64,000 nt of DNA from Hyphomicrobiales bacterium (GCA_900473745.1 UCMW01000006.1:186001-250000), one strand, 5' to 3'; shown: positions 1 through 9,407, numbered from the stretch's first letter. Made by a program: numbers and translations. The notes: generated by a model not told the origin, from the letters alone.

Positions 1-103
1 AATTTCTTCGTTTTGCTTGTCATAGACCCTGCTTCTCACGAGTTGGGGTTTCCGGCAAACCCGGTGCGGTTCACTTCCGCTAGCGGGAATACACCTTGTG
101 CCA

Positions 104-505
104 CTAGGCCAGAATCGCGGTCACACGAATCTCGATATGCATTGTTGGTAGTCCGAGTGCCTCCACCCCTGTTTGTGTCCAGATCGGTGCTCGATCTGGC
201 ATATAGCGGCGATATAGGCGCGTAATGGTCTCGTTGACTATGGCTGGGAAGCCGCCGACGTGGTATGTATTGACATGGACTACATCCGTCCACTTGGCAC
301 CTGCAGTCGCCAGTGTCCGCTCAACATTCTCAAATGCCTGCTCAATCTCGGCAGTAAGGTCCTCTGGAATTGCAAGGTCGTTATCCCAGCCGCCTTGTCC
401 TGAGATTTCGACACGGTCGCCAATCTTCAGTGCCTGAGAATAATGCAGGAGTTCGTGAAGCTTCTCGCCATACCCGGGCGTGAGGAATAGTTCAGGTTTC
501 GACAT
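104..505 (-). CDS. RidA family (YjgF/YER057c/UK114) protein
   Basis: A 133-residue protein of the usual length for the RidA superfamily, whose members include enamine/imine deaminases that clear reactive 2-aminoacrylate. The family signature is visible at the C-terminus, where VEALGLPTMHIEIRVTAIL matches the ending of RidA-like proteins, and in the ISGQGGWD and FENVERTLATAG stretches. The usual RidA arginine of the IRVTA-type motif is present in EIRVTAIL. The start has an AGGA ribosome site 7 bases upstream. The gene stands alone, transcribed leftward with a 350-base gap upstream. It may belong to a RidA subfamily of other function; the substrate cannot be told from the sequence. Confidence 0.85.
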   Translation of the reverse strand: MSKPELFLTPGYGEKLHELLHYSQALKIGDRVEISGQGGWDNDLAIPEDLTAEIEQAFENVERTLATAGAKWTDVVHVNTYHVGGFPAIVNETITRLYRRYMPDRAPIWTQTGVEALGLPTMHIEIRVTAILA

Positions 506-858
506 GGCTAAATCCTAATGTTAGAGAAATTGCTCCGTGAGATTGAACCATCCCTCGTAGGCGGTCGGCCAATTGAAGGGAGCTCCAATCGACCGTATTT
601 CCGCGGGTTATACTGCCCCCTAGCTCAAGCACCGTTAGTCGCGGCAAGGGATTTAAGCAGATGCAGCTCAGGCTATCGGTCCCACTAATTCCGCAATAAC
701 TGGCGAGAGTGTATGGTAGCCGGCTCCTCCACGAAGCCGGCCTGTTTTGCCAATACGATGCCAATACGATGAACGCTGCGAACCACTGATGATGGATCCC
801 AGAACATCGCTAAAATGCTCCGACTCCGCCGCGGGCTGGCTAACTAAATCAGGCGGAA
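506..858. other. intergenic region
   Basis: About 350 bases between the ridA-like start and the end of the next leftward gene. It should hold the ridA-like promoter. I see no convincing gene, repeat or terminator. A short direct duplication (caatacgatg twice in a row, near 751-772) is present. Confidence 0.5.
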
Positions 859-1599
859 CTAGGAATGTCGCCTCAGGGCGTTTGTCGCTTCCTCGGGGTC
901 AAACATCGACGTGCCGCTGTTAGCTGTTGTGGCTGCCACTTCGCTCTGGAGCACGTCCCAATGCTCCGCCAGTTTCCCATTCTCAACGCGGAAGATGTCG
1001 ATCGCGATCAGCGGCTCTTCCGCCCAGCCGCGAATGCGACCGTGGATCGCGACAAGGTCACCACCAGCTATGACCAAGCCGGGCTCGTAGTAAACATGAT
1101 CGGGCAATTCAGCCACGATCGCCTGCAAAGCGTCCCTGCCTTGAGAAATGTTGGGGTTGTGCTGGATGTAATCTTGAGCGTAGAGCCGCTCCACTGCCGA
1201 CGTGTCTCGACGCTGAAATAGCGCAGTCATTGCCTCAAGAACCAGCGCCTTGTTGCGCAGCGGACGGTCATCAGAGGGTTGCGCGGCGGCCCGCGTTATC
1301 GTCATTGCCCCTTTCATCCGCATGAACTGACCGTCGGGTAGTGTCGCAAACGATAGGACGACGTTTCGATCATAATCCTGTACATTTGTTACCGTCGCGC
1401 CGCTTTTTTCCTGCCAACTTACAGCGAAAATACTGTTGCCGAGTGGGGCTACATCGATGTCAACGGTCTCAATGCGGGCGAACGGCCCTTCTTTGATCTC
1501 AAACTTCAGTTGAGTGGTCGAAAGCAAGGTTAGGCTCACTCGGAAACTGGGATAGGTGACGTCCATCTCTAATCCGACGGGAAATCCAATTTTAGTCAT
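859..1599 (-). CDS. MoaF-like domain plus SnoaL/NTF2-like domain protein
   Basis: A 246-residue two-domain protein. Residues 1-105 look like the MoaF-related lipocalin-like domain (starts MTKIGFPVGLEMDVTYPSF and includes an FAVSWQEKSGATVTNVQDY block), and residues about 120-230 are a SnoaL/NTF2-like domain (RLYAQDYIQHNPNISQGRDA is typical of the family). The start was placed at 1599 because AAAGGAG lies 10 bases upstream; a longer frame to 1776 runs through the neighbouring gene and lacks such a site. SnoaL-like domains are found in cyclases, hydrolases and many unknown small-molecule proteins, so the reaction is unknown. It is followed upstream by a second NTF2-like gene (1662-2024) and probably shares its transcript. 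Confidence 0.75.
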   Translation of the reverse strand: MTKIGFPVGLEMDVTYPSFRVSLTLLSTTQLKFEIKEGPFARIETVDIDVAPLGNSIFAVSWQEKSGATVTNVQDYDRNVVLSFATLPDGQFMRMKGAMTITRAAAQPSDDRPLRNKALVLEAMTALFQRRDTSAVERLYAQDYIQHNPNISQGRDALQAIVAELPDHVYYEPGLVIAGGDLVAIHGRIRGWAEEPLIAIDIFRVENGKLAEHWDVLQSEVAATTANSGTSMFDPEEATNALRRHS

Positions 1600-1661
1600 T
1601 CGTAGGCGCTCCTTTAATATGACACTTAAGTGCAACGCAGGCCCCTGCGTGCCGCGCGGGT

Positions 1662-2024
1662 TCAGTTGTCTGGTGGGTCGAGGAAAACATGCAGCACGCG
1701 AATGAGGCCGCCATCGATATGCGCGACATCCGTGCCAGTTACGACTGCCGCCGCTCCTGGTGGGCCTGCACGCCACTGCAAACGTCCAACGCCATTGTGG
1801 CCAGCTGCTGGCCGCATCGCCGAAAAACTGAAGCTCTCAGGCAGATGCTTTAGAACGTCCGTCACAGCTCGTGAGATCGCCTCATGTCCTCGCGAGGAAC
1901 GGTGAGGTTCGTGCAGCAACCCGTCTTCATGATAGATTTTTCTGATAGCCACTATGCGGCGACTAGCGTCGCGTTCACCGAAGACCGTGTCGAGGTTGGC
2001 CTTCATAAGTGTCTCGAAATCCAT
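1662..2024 (-). CDS. nuclear transport factor 2-like (SnoaL-type) protein
   Basis: A 120-residue single-domain NTF2-like protein. The N-terminal helix and IYHEDGLLHEPHRSSRGHEAI segment, then the C-terminal hydrophobic strands (HIDGGLIRVLHVFLD), are typical of the fold. A strong AAAGGAGG site sits just upstream of the ATG. The 62-base gap to the downstream MoaF-NTF2 gene suggests one leftward operon, so the two NTF2-like proteins may act on related substrates. No specific enzyme can be named. Confidence 0.7.
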   Translation of the reverse strand: MDFETLMKANLDTVFGERDASRRIVAIRKIYHEDGLLHEPHRSSRGHEAISRAVTDVLKHLPESFSFSAMRPAAGHNGVGRLQWRAGPPGAAAVVTGTDVAHIDGGLIRVLHVFLDPPDN

Positions 2025-2113
2025 CCTGCCTCCTTTAAGGCGACTTAGACAGCCTTAGATGATGAGGTGACGCCCGCAGCACGAGTACTAGGCGTACCTC
2101 TTCGCAACTTCAA

Positions 2114-2767
2114 TCAAGCAGCTGAGTTCGGCGCAGGCGTGTTGAGCAGTTGCTGCTCCCACAGATAAGCAATACCGCTGCCAGCAGCATGCTGGATCAT
2201 CACCTCGTTGAGCGCACCGGCGGTCTTTGACCTTGCCCAATCCCGCTGCCATTCTGCCGCCAATGCCATCCACGTAATCATGTTCACGCCGGCCGCGATC
2301 ATTCGCTGTATGGCGACTTCATGCGCCTCTGTCGAAACGGCGCCGGACGCATCAGTAACGACCGTCACGTCCCATCCTTCACCCGCCGCTTGGATCGCTG
2401 GCATAGCAACGCAAACTTCAGTCCAGAGGCCGGCGAAGATCAATTGCTTTCGGCCGGTTCCCTTGACCACATCAACGACGCTTGGGTCCTCCCAGGTGTT
2501 GATGAAGGTACGGTCGATGATTTCCTGGCCGGGGAATACATCGGTGATCTGAGGGAAAATACGGCCACCGCGATCCGCAACGACGGTCGTAAGTATAGTG
2601 GGCACATCGAAGACCTTTGCAGCCTTGGCCAACGCAGCCGAATTGTTCACTACCATGTGAGGATCGTGACTGTTGAGATTGGCAAGCTGGTAGGGCTGGT
2701 GATCGATCATAACTAGAACCGAATCCTCAGGTCGAAGAAGAGCGCTCAAGCCGTTGCGAAAAGTCAT
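2114..2767 (-). CDS. isochorismatase-family cysteine hydrolase (YcaC-like)
   Basis: A 217-residue cysteine hydrolase. The catalytic Asp is in VLVMIDHQPYQ near residue 22, and the nucleophile Cys is in the AGLWTEVCVAMPA segment, both classic positions for the isochorismatase/nicotinamidase fold. Overall the sequence resembles the YcaC group, whose members have been crystallised as octamers with uncertain substrates. I start it at MTFRNG (2767), which has AAGGA about 9 bases upstream, rather than at 2806. It lies downstream of the two NTF2-like genes on the same strand and is divergent from the pirin gene. Confidence 0.85.
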   Translation of the reverse strand: MTFRNGLSALLRPEDSVLVMIDHQPYQLANLNSHDPHMVVNNSAALAKAAKVFDVPTILTTVVADRGGRIFPQITDVFPGQEIIDRTFINTWEDPSVVDVVKGTGRKQLIFAGLWTEVCVAMPAIQAAGEGWDVTVVTDASGAVSTEAHEVAIQRMIAAGVNMITWMALAAEWQRDWARSKTAGALNEVMIQHAAGSGIAYLWEQQLLNTPAPNSAA

Positions 2768-3152
2768 ATCGATAGTCCTTAATTTGAGGGGAACACTGGA
2801 TCGCAATTAGAAACTACAGAAAGCCTTTGCATGACGCGGTGCAGGACCTGCCACTCTGGTGCTGTTCTTGCTCCCAACTGCGTTCGTCTTTTCGCTAAGG
2901 CTTGAGTTTTCTGCCGTTCTTCCAGAAGGTTCTGTCGCGTCAGACAGATTGCTCCGGGAGACGGGTAGCTGGCAGATCGCTCCGAACAATATGAACCGGA
3001 CAGGTGTGAGGACAGGTACTTCTGTCGCATTGCTTCTTACACCACGCAGCGCAGCGGCCTGGGTGAGTAAAGCGTCGACAAGCGAAGTCTTTCCGATCGT
3101 TGGAAGACTAGTGCCCTACTAGTCCGATCTGGTGTCTCCAAGACAAGGGATA
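2768..3152. other. divergent intergenic region between hydrolase and pirin genes
   Basis: About 385 bases separating two divergently read genes; both promoters should lie here. Several short overlapping frames exist on both strands but none has a good ribosome site or a recognisable product. No clear operator palindrome was seen. Confidence 0.45.
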
Positions 3153-4094
3153 ATGCAAATGAGTTGGAATCCATCTATTGAACCGAGTTGCCCAGAGGAG
3201 GTCGGCCTCGAGGCGATCGAGACCCTTATCGTTCCCCGTTCCCGCGACCTTGGCGACTTCCAGGTCCGACGCGCTTTACCAGCCCCAAAGCGGCAAATGG
3301 TCGGGCCTTTCATCTTCTTCGATCAGGCAGGGCCCGCTGAGTTGCTAACGGGCCAGGGCGTAGATGTCAGGCCGCACCCGCATATTGGCCTCGGCACAGT
3401 GACCTACTTGTTCAAGGGCGATTTCCATCACCGCGACAGCACAGGTGCAGATCAGGTCATCAGGCCCGGTGCGCTGAACTGGATGGTGGCTGGCCGCGGC
3501 GTTACCCACTCAGAACGCACATCTTCGACAGCGCGAAGCGGCCCGAATAGCCTGTTCGGCGTCCAGACCTGGCTGGCACTACCAGAGAGCCACGAGGACG
3601 TGGCACCCAGCTTCGAACATCACGGCAAGGAGACGCTGCCAGTCGTCGAGGACCGCGGTGTCTCGGTTCGGATCATTCTCGGCAATGTCTATGGCAAGGC
3701 CGCACCCGCGACGATGCTTTCTGAAACCTTCTACGCCGATGTGACACTTGAACCGGGAGGCCTGCTTCCGATGCCGGACAATCACGAGGACCGCGGCATC
3801 TACATTGTCGACGGTTCGATTTCAGTGGCCGGACAGGAATTCGAGGCTTCACAAATGATGGTGTTTAGGCCGGGTGACCGCATAACAGTGGCCGCCGGAG
3901 AACGGGGCGCGCGACTGATGATCCTCGGCGGTGCTACATTCAACGGGCCGCGTTACATCTGGTGGAACTTCGTCGCCTCATCGCAGGAACGCATTGAATT
4001 CGCTAAGGCGGAATGGCGCGCGGCAAACTGGGGCAAGGGTCGCTTCGACCTCCCCGTCGATGACCGGAATGAATACATTCCTTTGCCTGATTAA
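3153..4094 (+). CDS. pirin family protein
   Basis: A 313-residue bicupin. The N-terminal cupin carries the metal-binding pirin signature RPHPHIGLGTVTYL followed by FHHRDS and, later, GVTHSER. The C-terminal cupin contains NHEDRGIYIVDGSI and a hydrophobic tail with FNGPRYIWWNFVASS, the conserved pirin ending. Bacterial pirins have been described as quercetin 2,3-dioxygenases or redox-linked regulators; which applies here is not known. The ATG at 3153 was chosen because AAGGGA precedes it; a second ATG six bases on is equally possible, and an upstream GTG at 3132 lacks a site. It is followed after 25 bases by the DUF5996-GNAT gene. Confidence 0.9.
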   Translation: MQMSWNPSIEPSCPEEVGLEAIETLIVPRSRDLGDFQVRRALPAPKRQMVGPFIFFDQAGPAELLTGQGVDVRPHPHIGLGTVTYLFKGDFHHRDSTGADQVIRPGALNWMVAGRGVTHSERTSSTARSGPNSLFGVQTWLALPESHEDVAPSFEHHGKETLPVVEDRGVSVRIILGNVYGKAAPATMLSETFYADVTLEPGGLLPMPDNHEDRGIYIVDGSISVAGQEFEASQMMVFRPGDRITVAAGERGARLMILGGATFNGPRYIWWNFVASSQERIEFAKAEWRAANWGKGRFDLPVDDRNEYIPLPD

Positions 4095-4119
4095 ACGAAG
4101 ACGGACCGGAGAAAAGACG

Positions 4120-5367
4120 ATGAACCAGTGGCCCCATCTCGACTATCTAGGTTGGCGCGAAACATGTTCGGCCTTGCACCTCTACCTGCAGATCGTGGGG
4201 AAATACCGACTGGCGCACACTCCCTGGCTCAATCATTCGTGGAACGCAACATTCTACGTCACACCACGCGGGCTGGCCACTTCGCCGATCCCCGATGGAC
4301 CAGGTATCGAGATTCTGTTCGATTTTCTCGCACACAGGGTCATCGGCACCTGTGGGAACGGACACTCAATTTCCTTCGATCTCAAGCCGATGACGGTCGC
4401 GACATTTCACCAGAGTTTCGTGCACCTGATCTCGGAGCTTAGCGGAACGCCAACATTCAATGGCCGCCCAAACGAAGTGTCGTTCCCAATTCCGTTCGCC
4501 GAGGACCAACGTGACCGACCCTATGACCGTGAGGCCGTTCAACGCCTGCATCAGGCTTTAGTCTCGATCGATAGGGTCTTCACCCGGTTCCGGACATCAT
4601 TCCTCGGAAAATCAAGCCCTGTTCATCTGTTCTGGGGCAGTTTCGACCTGGCAGTAACGCGCTTCTCGGGGAGGCGTGCGCCGCTTCATCCCGGCGGCGT
4701 TCCCGCATTGCCCGATGATGTGGCGCAGGAGGCTTATGACCGCGAGGTGTCATCTGCCGGGTTCTGGCCAGGCGGCGGGGGCCTCGACTATCCAGCCTTT
4801 TACGCTTACGCCTATCCTGCACCCGGCGGTTACCGCAGCGCGGGTGTGCAGCCCTTTGGCGCCTTCTGGCACGAAGGACTTTCGGAGTTCATTCTCCCCT
4901 ACGATGTCGTGCAGTCCGCCACCGATCCCGATGAAGCATTGATGGCTTTCCTTGTCTCGACCTACGAGGCCGCGGCCGACCTCGGCCACTGGGATCGCGA
5001 TCTTCTGGAGTGCGCGCACGGACAACCGCGGCAGGTGCGCGCGCCAGACGCGGCGTTAGCCCACGATGGGCCGTCGCTCGGCGGGGAGCTAGTCGAGCGG
5101 GACGATGGCCCAACTAAGGGGCGTTATCGCATTGTTATTGATGGCATTGAAGCGGAGATGGCATATAGCCGAGCCGGAGCACGCTTGATCATCATTGATC
5201 ACACAGATGTGCCCGGCGCGTTGCGTGGCCGTAAGGTTGGCGAACGGCTCGTGCGCCAAGCGGTTGAGGATGCTCGGCGCGATGGCATTCAGATCATACC
5301 GCTTTGCCCATTCGCAAAAGCACAGATCGGCCGTCATCCTGAGTGGCAAGACGTGGTGCGCCGGTGA
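4120..5367 (+). CDS. DUF5996 domain fused to a NATD1/YjdJ-type GNAT acetyltransferase
   Basis: A 415-residue protein with two parts. Residues 1 to about 300 match DUF5996: WPHLDYLGWRETCSALHLY at the start, NHSWNATFYVTPRGLAT, then AFYAYAYPAPGGY and EFILPYDVV. Residues about 331-415 look like a complete small GNAT domain of the YjdJ/NATD1 type, with ADMAYSR-like substrate strand (EAEMAYSRAG), the acetyl-CoA loop around ALRGRKVGERLVRQAVEDAR and the PLCPFAKAQI motif with its conserved Cys. The ATG at 4120 has GGAG 8 bases upstream. The gene follows the pirin gene closely, suggesting one transcript. I do not know of an assigned function for DUF5996. Confidence 0.8.
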   Translation: MNQWPHLDYLGWRETCSALHLYLQIVGKYRLAHTPWLNHSWNATFYVTPRGLATSPIPDGPGIEILFDFLAHRVIGTCGNGHSISFDLKPMTVATFHQSFVHLISELSGTPTFNGRPNEVSFPIPFAEDQRDRPYDREAVQRLHQALVSIDRVFTRFRTSFLGKSSPVHLFWGSFDLAVTRFSGRRAPLHPGGVPALPDDVAQEAYDREVSSAGFWPGGGGLDYPAFYAYAYPAPGGYRSAGVQPFGAFWHEGLSEFILPYDVVQSATDPDEALMAFLVSTYEAAADLGHWDRDLLECAHGQPRQVRAPDAALAHDGPSLGGELVERDDGPTKGRYRIVIDGIEAEMAYSRAGARLIIIDHTDVPGALRGRKVGERLVRQAVEDARRDGIQIIPLCPFAKAQIGRHPEWQDVVRR

Positions 5368-6132
5368 CGAGAGCCACGGCTGGCCGGAATATTTATGCCT
5401 TCGAAAGATAATTGAGGGACTTGCTCTTTGACAAGCCGCTCCTAAATGTACCAAGCGATCGGGCTCCTAGCCCTTGTTAATGTCCGGAGGTGATGTTTCT
5501 GATTGTCTCTAAGCAGGCGAGTTTGGCACATGTCGAAATCATCGACATCTACGCCTCATACCCGACCCTCTATCAGGGCATCAGTAGCCCAGGTTGACAG
5601 ATTGACGGCACGCGGCTCGGATATCTCTCGATGGCAAGCCAGGAGGCTTGATGAGTCGAGGCCACGAAGAAATACGCGCCGCAAGTCGTCGCTAATTACG
5701 GCTACGCAAAGCTAAACCCACAATTCCTGCGGCAAAAAGCATAAGTGGCTGGACAGCTGTTACATTCCACAATCGCGAATGATCTGTTTGCATATTCCTG
5801 AGGACTAAAAATTACGAGTTCGGCCAGCTTGTGACCGGAATCTTAGTCTTTATTTTTGACATAGCGCAGCAATAGCATGGCAATCAGGGGGGCCATCGTT
5901 CCCAGATCTGGTGAATCTGGTTGAATTGACCACTGAACAATGAAAGCTCACAGTCTGGGGATCCTAGCCCTTAAAGCGAAAAAACCTCGTCTGACGATCC
6001 AAGCATGCGATGGCTTACCGCCAGCGCCTGGCCAATTGCATTTCGAGCAGTTCGTCCGCTGACGAGGTCTCAACCGGTACAGCCTGACTTCCCACTCTTG
6101 GGCCGAGGCGCGTTTGGAAAGCTGGTGAGGAC
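5368..6132. other. gene-poor stretch holding a possible decayed gene
   Basis: About 765 bases with no intact gene. A broken reading frame is described separately at 5523-5801; the rest shows nothing I can name. Confidence 0.4.
5523..5801 (+). pseudogene. possible decayed coding remnant, family unknown
   Basis: One frame reads protein-like segments separated by stop codons: HVEIIDIYASYPTLYQGISS, then IDGTRLGYLSMASQEA, then VEATKKYAPQVVANYGYAKL and NPQFLRQKA, with TGA near 5595, TGATGA near 5649 and TAA at 5742. The composition between the stops is like real protein, and no other frame is open, so this looks like a gene fragment worn down by point mutation. I do not recognise the family. Confidence 0.35.
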
Positions 6133-8184
6133 TTATACGTCAAGCTGCAGCTCGTCTCCTGCTGGCACTGAGCAGCAGATAAGAGCCTCTTGTTCACTTG
6201 CTGCGTAACTTGGCTCAAATAGATAACTCACATTACCCTTGAGAACTTGCGCTCTGCATGCACCGCAGTTTCCAGCACGGCAGCTGTAAGACGGGGAAAG
6301 GCCGCGTTGCTCTGCAAGCTCTAGCAGCGTGCCACTCCCTGGCGCCCAGCTGGCCTCCTTCGCAGAACGGCTAAAGACGACCTTCACCGGATCGGTCGCT
6401 GGAGCGTGAACAGCCCGTTTCGCTTTTTCACCGCCAGCCTGAAAGCGTTTCAGTGCCGATGGTCCGAATGCTTCTGCATGGATCCGGTCATCGCTGATGC
6501 GCATGCCACGTAGCCCGTCATACATCGACTGCATGAACGCCGGTGGGCCACAGAGGTAAAAGTCGAAGTCGCCGAAGGGTAGATGCGCTTTCAGCAGATT
6601 TATGTCGATGCGTCCCATAACATCGAACTTCTCCTCATCCTCAGCCTCCGGTGCGCTCAAGACCCGGACTTCCCGCACGCTGCCTTCACCTGAGCGAACG
6701 AGGTGTTCAATCTCTTCATCGAAGGCGCGTTCTGACACAGTCCGGGAGGAGCGGAAAAGCCAGGTGGGTCGGCGATAGCGAGTTCGCCCTCCCTCCTCCA
6801 CGAGGTGGTGCAGCATGGACAGCATCGGCGTGATGCCAATACCCGCGGCCAGCAATACAGCAGGCCGACGCCGCTCCGTTGCGTCGATGACGAAGGTGCC
6901 TGCAGGCGCCATGCTTTCGATCACATCTCCCGGCTGCAGCCCGTGGAGCAGCTGGGAACCCTTGCCGTCCCGCTTGACGCTGAGCCGGTAGTATTTGTCG
7001 GAGGGCGCACTCGATATCGTATAGCTACGTCGGAGGAAGCTACCTTCGACAGGTATCCGGATCGGAAGATGCTGCCCCGCCTTGTGACGGATCGGCGCCT
7101 TGCCATCTGCGGGTTTGAGATAAATCGACCGTATTGTCTCGCTTTCCGCGATCACCTTTTCGACCCGCAGAGGCCGCCAGGTTCTGGCTTGCCGCGCAGC
7201 TTCCAAACGCTGTTCCGCCTCCATCCAGCTTCCGGTCGCCAGACTATCAGGGGAGGATCCGTTTTCGATGAATGTCCAGCGCAGCGGCAGCGCATCCGGC
7301 CGCAGCACGATCTTTTCCGGGAGAACGCGCCACAACCGCTCCGCACCTTCAAAGGCTGCAATTTCCGGAGGATCCAAGACCACCTCCACCCTGCCGCTCA
7401 CCTGCAGCAGGTCACCCTTATTATGGTCGATGAACAGTAGCCCGGCGCGGGGATTGACAAGAAAGTTGCCGAGCGTGTTGAAAAACAGATTGCCGTTGAA
7501 GTCCGGAACAGTCAGCGCCCCATCCTCATCAAGGCGCACGAATCCGGGCCTGCCGCCACGATGCGATACGTCCACCTGGCGGCCGTGTTCGACACGATCT
7601 GCATAGGAAGCGACGAAGAATGTGTCGGCGCCGGCGATCATCCCGCGTGCCTGCTCATTCAGCTCATCCAAAACGACAACTCTGGCCGACGTCCTCACCG
7701 CCGGATCCCGAACGAAGTCGAAATGACGGTTCTGAATGTATCGCGGACAGTTGCCGAAGCTCTGACCGACAGCGACCTCGAAACGCTCACTATCCTGCCG
7801 CAGGATCGTGCCGTTCAGCCGGTTCCTGCGCCGGGTCGCGAGATCAACACCGACCAGACCGACGGGATCGCCATCTTCCATCCCGCTCTCCGCCGGATCA
7901 GTCCCGTCTCGAGGCGCGTCGACTGCAAGCGTTGCGGGATCAGGAGAATGAAGAAAGCCTGGCCGGCCAGCGCGGATGGTCGCCCAGGGCCGGCCATCCG
8001 GATCGACCGCGCCGATCACAATGAAAGGCAAAAGGGGAAAGAATTCCCGGTGCTGGTCGAGCAGGAAGTTCCGCAGCACTCTTCGACCGACTGCGTCCAT
8101 CTGGTCGATGACACCTACGCTTCTTTGCAGTTCAAGCTCACCCTCATGCCAAGGCGAAGCATGGCGTTCCACACCTTCTGACAT
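6133..8184 (-). CDS. PNPOx-like domain / ferredoxin reductase / 2Fe-2S ferredoxin fusion
   Basis: A 683-residue three-part electron-transfer protein. Residues about 25-300 form a split-barrel PNPOx-like flavin domain (FIVIGAVDPDGRPWATI, FVASYADR, HRGGRPGFVRLD). Residues about 335-585 are a ferredoxin-NADP(+) reductase module with the FAD motif RRSYTISSAPS and the NAD(P) motifs AAGIGITPMLSML and YLCGPPAFM. Residues about 605-683 are a plant-type ferredoxin with the CRAGNCGAC cluster loop and a final Cys in ALICCSVP. The start at 8184 has AAGGAGG; the frame extends upstream to 8214 without one. The GST gene lies upstream on the same strand with a 50-base gap, suggesting a role in oxidative or xenobiotic metabolism; the substrate is unknown. 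Confidence 0.9.
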   Translation of the reverse strand: MSEGVERHASPWHEGELELQRSVGVIDQMDAVGRRVLRNFLLDQHREFFPLLPFIVIGAVDPDGRPWATIRAGRPGFLHSPDPATLAVDAPRDGTDPAESGMEDGDPVGLVGVDLATRRRNRLNGTILRQDSERFEVAVGQSFGNCPRYIQNRHFDFVRDPAVRTSARVVVLDELNEQARGMIAGADTFFVASYADRVEHGRQVDVSHRGGRPGFVRLDEDGALTVPDFNGNLFFNTLGNFLVNPRAGLLFIDHNKGDLLQVSGRVEVVLDPPEIAAFEGAERLWRVLPEKIVLRPDALPLRWTFIENGSSPDSLATGSWMEAEQRLEAARQARTWRPLRVEKVIAESETIRSIYLKPADGKAPIRHKAGQHLPIRIPVEGSFLRRSYTISSAPSDKYYRLSVKRDGKGSQLLHGLQPGDVIESMAPAGTFVIDATERRRPAVLLAAGIGITPMLSMLHHLVEEGGRTRYRRPTWLFRSSRTVSERAFDEEIEHLVRSGEGSVREVRVLSAPEAEDEEKFDVMGRIDINLLKAHLPFGDFDFYLCGPPAFMQSMYDGLRGMRISDDRIHAEAFGPSALKRFQAGGEKAKRAVHAPATDPVKVVFSRSAKEASWAPGSGTLLELAEQRGLSPSYSCRAGNCGACRAQVLKGNVSYLFEPSYAASEQEALICCSVPAGDELQLDV

Positions 8185-8234
8185 ATTCGCCTCCTTGAAT
8201 TGGTGGCCGGTCACGCCCGGCCGAGCGTGGTCTG

Positions 8235-8846
8235 TCAGGCCTTGAGGCCGGCTGCGGACTTCGGAAATTCGACGAAACCGGGAAGCGCCTCGATGCGGGT
8301 CAACCAGTGTCGCACTTGCGTATAAGAGGTGAGATCCACATTGCCTTCCGGCGCGCCGGCGACGTAGCTGTAGAGTGCGACGTCGGCGATTGTCGGCCTG
8401 TCGCCGATGATAAACTGATGCTGCTCAAGCTCCTGGTTGATCAGTTTCAGAATGCGATGCGCGCGCGCAATGACCTCTTCGGCGCGAAAATCAGCGCCGA
8501 ACACGGTGATCAATCTTGCAGCACAAGGTCCATAGGCTATTTCGCCGGCCGCTACCGACAGCCACTTCTGAACCTTGGCGACGCTTTCCAGATCGTCCGG
8601 GAGCCAGTCGTTTCGGCCCAGTTTTGTGGCGAGATAGACCAGGATGGCATTGGAATCATTGACGATTAGCCCATCATCGTCGAGCACCGGCACCTGACCG
8701 AAGGGATTGAGCTTCAGGTATTCAGGGGTCCGGTGCGCGCCATTCGGAATGTCCACCTCGATTAGCTCGGCCTTCTGTCCGAGCAGGGAGAGGAAGAGGA
8801 CGGCCCGATGGGCATGACCGGAGAGCGGCAGGTGATAAAGCTTCAT
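8235..8846 (-). CDS. glutathione S-transferase family protein
   Basis: A 203-residue protein with the usual GST layout: an N-terminal thioredoxin-like domain ([40 protein letters not shown]) and a C-terminal all-helical domain with the N-capping motif region [18 protein letters not shown]. These are typical of soluble bacterial GSTs. The start at MKLYHL (8846) is preceded by AGGAA. It is probably co-transcribed with the downstream reductase-ferredoxin fusion. Confidence 0.9.
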   Translation of the reverse strand: MKLYHLPLSGHAHRAVLFLSLLGQKAELIEVDIPNGAHRTPEYLKLNPFGQVPVLDDDGLIVNDSNAILVYLATKLGRNDWLPDDLESVAKVQKWLSVAAGEIAYGPCAARLITVFGADFRAEEVIARAHRILKLINQELEQHQFIIGDRPTIADVALYSYVAGAPEGNVDLTSYTQVRHWLTRIEALPGFVEFPKSAAGLKA

Positions 8847-9060
8847 CTCAGAGGTTCCTGGTTTAAACAATTGGCCAAAGCCGTAGCGGCAATCTCAACT
8901 TCCAAAAAAATTGCAATGGACGGAGTTGCTGCGTGTGCTTGGCAACGACATGCTGCAGACGATGCCTTCGGGAATCCGCGTAAAAGTTGTGCTAAAGCGA
9001 GAAGTACGCATTTTCGCCAGGTAGGAACGCTCGGAGTAAGTATCGGGTTCGTCGAAGGAC

Positions 9061-9312
9061 CTATGATTCGAGCTTCAGTCGACCAGTTTTCCGCGAAGGG
9101 ACGAACTGAAGTTCACAAGCTCCATCGACCATTTGATCCCATCCGGGGAGCTTTTGAGATCGGCTTTCTGAGTCCCCAGCTGTTTGGCTTTCGCTTCGAC
9201 GGAGATCGGCAAAGCCACAGCCTAGCTCGGGTTTGGTTTCAGGAGGTAGTTTTGTCATCATCGTCGAGGCGATCAATGCCACGATTTGTATAACGTGTGC
9301 AGATAGGGTCAT
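9061..9312 (-). CDS. possible small exported or membrane-anchored protein
   Basis: An 83-residue frame starting MTLSAHVIQIVALIASTMM, a short hydrophobic segment that could be a signal or anchor, followed by a polar tail. AGGAG is placed 7 bases before the ATG, which is the main support. The tail has no motif I recognise and the composition is only weakly protein-like, so it may be chance. Confidence 0.33.
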   Translation of the reverse strand: MTLSAHVIQIVALIASTMMTKLPPETKPELGCGFADLRRSESQTAGDSESRSQKLPGWDQMVDGACELQFVPSRKTGRLKLES

Positions 9313-9407
9313 TGTCTAGCTCCTAGTGACAATGATGGCAGCCGCGTTGCTGCCATCATTGCTGCACTCAGCGTCTTGGGAGGCGCTTTCGCTGAGATGT
9401 GGTTGGG

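Noticed and set aside
1600..1776. Upstream extension of the MoaF-NTF2 gene
   Set aside because: It would overlap the neighbouring NTF2 gene and has no ribosome site, while ATG 1599 has a strong one.
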